DNA from: Nocardia yamanashiensis NBRC 100130
GTDB lineage: Bacteria > Actinomycetota > Actinomycetes > Mycobacteriales > Mycobacteriaceae
Reading direction: 5' to 3'
DNA: 64,000 nucleotides
NCBI RefSeq assembly: GCF_001613325.1
Contig: NZ_BDCD01000039.1
Span: 1-64,000 of the forward strand
The notes below the pieces were generated by a model that saw only the letters and a list, made by a program, of their open reading frames with translations, was not told where the DNA came from and ran no database searches. Within the stretch, counting starts at the first letter, position 1; each line of letters begins with the position of its first letter. Positions 63,729 to 64,000 of this stretch are shown in pieces. Position numbers and translations under genes: made by a program.

Positions 63729-64000
63729 TCAGGCCACCGCCGCACGGAAAGCGGTGGGGCTCATGCCCTTGTGCCGTTTGAAAGCGGCGCTGAAGCCGAA
63801 AGCGTCGGCATAGCCCAGTGATCTGGCGATCTGGGCGACGGTCAGCCCGGCGTCGATGAGCAGATCCTCGGCCTCGTCCATGCGGCAGGCCGTCAGGTAC
63901 GCCAGCGGCGGTTCGCCCATGACGGCGGTGAAGCGTTTGGCGAAAAGCGCTCGGGAGACTCCGGATTGGGCGGCCAGCGCGGCCACCGTCCAGGCGACGC
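63729..64000 (-). CDS. AraC family transcriptional regulator (5' end beyond window)
   Basis: Only the C-terminal ~90 residues are present; the gene starts past the right edge. Two AraC helix-turn-helix motifs are visible: WTVAALAAQSGVSRALFAKR then FTAVMGEPPLAYL, and LTVAQIARSLGYADAFGFSA followed by AFKRHKGMSPTAFR. The ligand domain is missing, so the effector is unknown; cupin-type AraC regulators of this kind often end exactly so. It converges on csbD. Confidence 0.93.
   Translation of the reverse strand, partial: VAWTVAALAAQSGVSRALFAKRFTAVMGEPPLAYLTACRMDEAEDLLIDAGLTVAQIARSLGYADAFGFSAAFKRHKGMSPTAFRAAVA

Overview
The window is high-GC (about 70%) actinobacterial chromosome. The most likely source is Nocardia or a close relative in the mycolic-acid-containing Mycobacteriales. 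The reasons are the GC-rich third positions, many 4-base ATGA/GTGA gene overlaps, a mycothiol-type DsbA, a GT87 lipomannan-style mannosyltransferase, and a gene order that matches from memory the Mycobacterium tuberculosis stretches rne-ndk-DUF4233-folC-valS, clpX...clpP2-clpP1-tig...nei-rpiB-dsbA and glpD-TetR-flavoprotein-diacylglycerol kinase. The genus is an inference; no database search was possible.

Layout. 1-8533 (minus): housekeeping block rne (3' end cut by the window edge), ndk, DUF4233, folC, valS. 8917-16992: accessory block with a P-loop protein, small secreted proteins, and a lipid/glycerol block (diacylglycerol kinase, AGPS-like flavoprotein, TetR, glpD) flanked by two ~190-bp inverted dispersed repeats, then a patatin. 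17190-27116: the most unusual region. It holds a soluble FHA protein facing a four-gene operon that encodes a Cys-repeat ectoprotein, an Ig-like/four-helix membrane protein whose tail is rich in phospho-Thr-like motifs, a long Ser/Thr kinase with its own ectodomain, and a 1029-residue fusion of FHA domain, membrane iron-sulfur module, ferredoxin and FAD/NAD reductase. 27349-30467: molybdopterin oxidoreductase plus fdhD. 30472-33720: small regulators and enzymes, including a SnoaL/ketosteroid-isomerase-like gene with a KstR-like operator. 33854-38996: Clp/trigger-factor proteostasis block and an FKBP lipoprotein. 39310-43619: complete Hen1-Pnkp RNA repair pair. 43681-51692: palindromic repeat, Nudix, LuxR remnant, tRNA-Pro and tRNA-Gly, diguanylate cyclase, membrane proteins, PAP2 and GT87 envelope enzymes. 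51720-57413: nei, rpiB, duplicated M48 proteases, mycothiol-type DsbA, ferredoxin reductase. 57528-59179: YCII/DGPF protein with a long ECF sigma factor. 59187-63281: a nine-gene Asp23/Gls24 envelope-stress operon headed by an ECF sigma factor and a zinc anti-sigma/Asp23 fusion. 63450-64000: csbD and the 3' part of an AraC regulator.

How it fits together. Three signalling modules stand out. The kinase operon has all parts of a transmembrane phospho-signalling to redox circuit: ectodomains, kinase, candidate phospho-Thr docking tails, and an FHA reader fused to an electron-transfer chain. The Asp23 operon couples a sigma factor, a thiol/zinc anti-sigma and alkaline-shock membrane anchors. Hen1-Pnkp heals, marks and seals cut RNA. 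The rest is conserved core metabolism and protein quality control. Domain and motif calls come from reading the translated sequence; functions of the unusual operons are inference.
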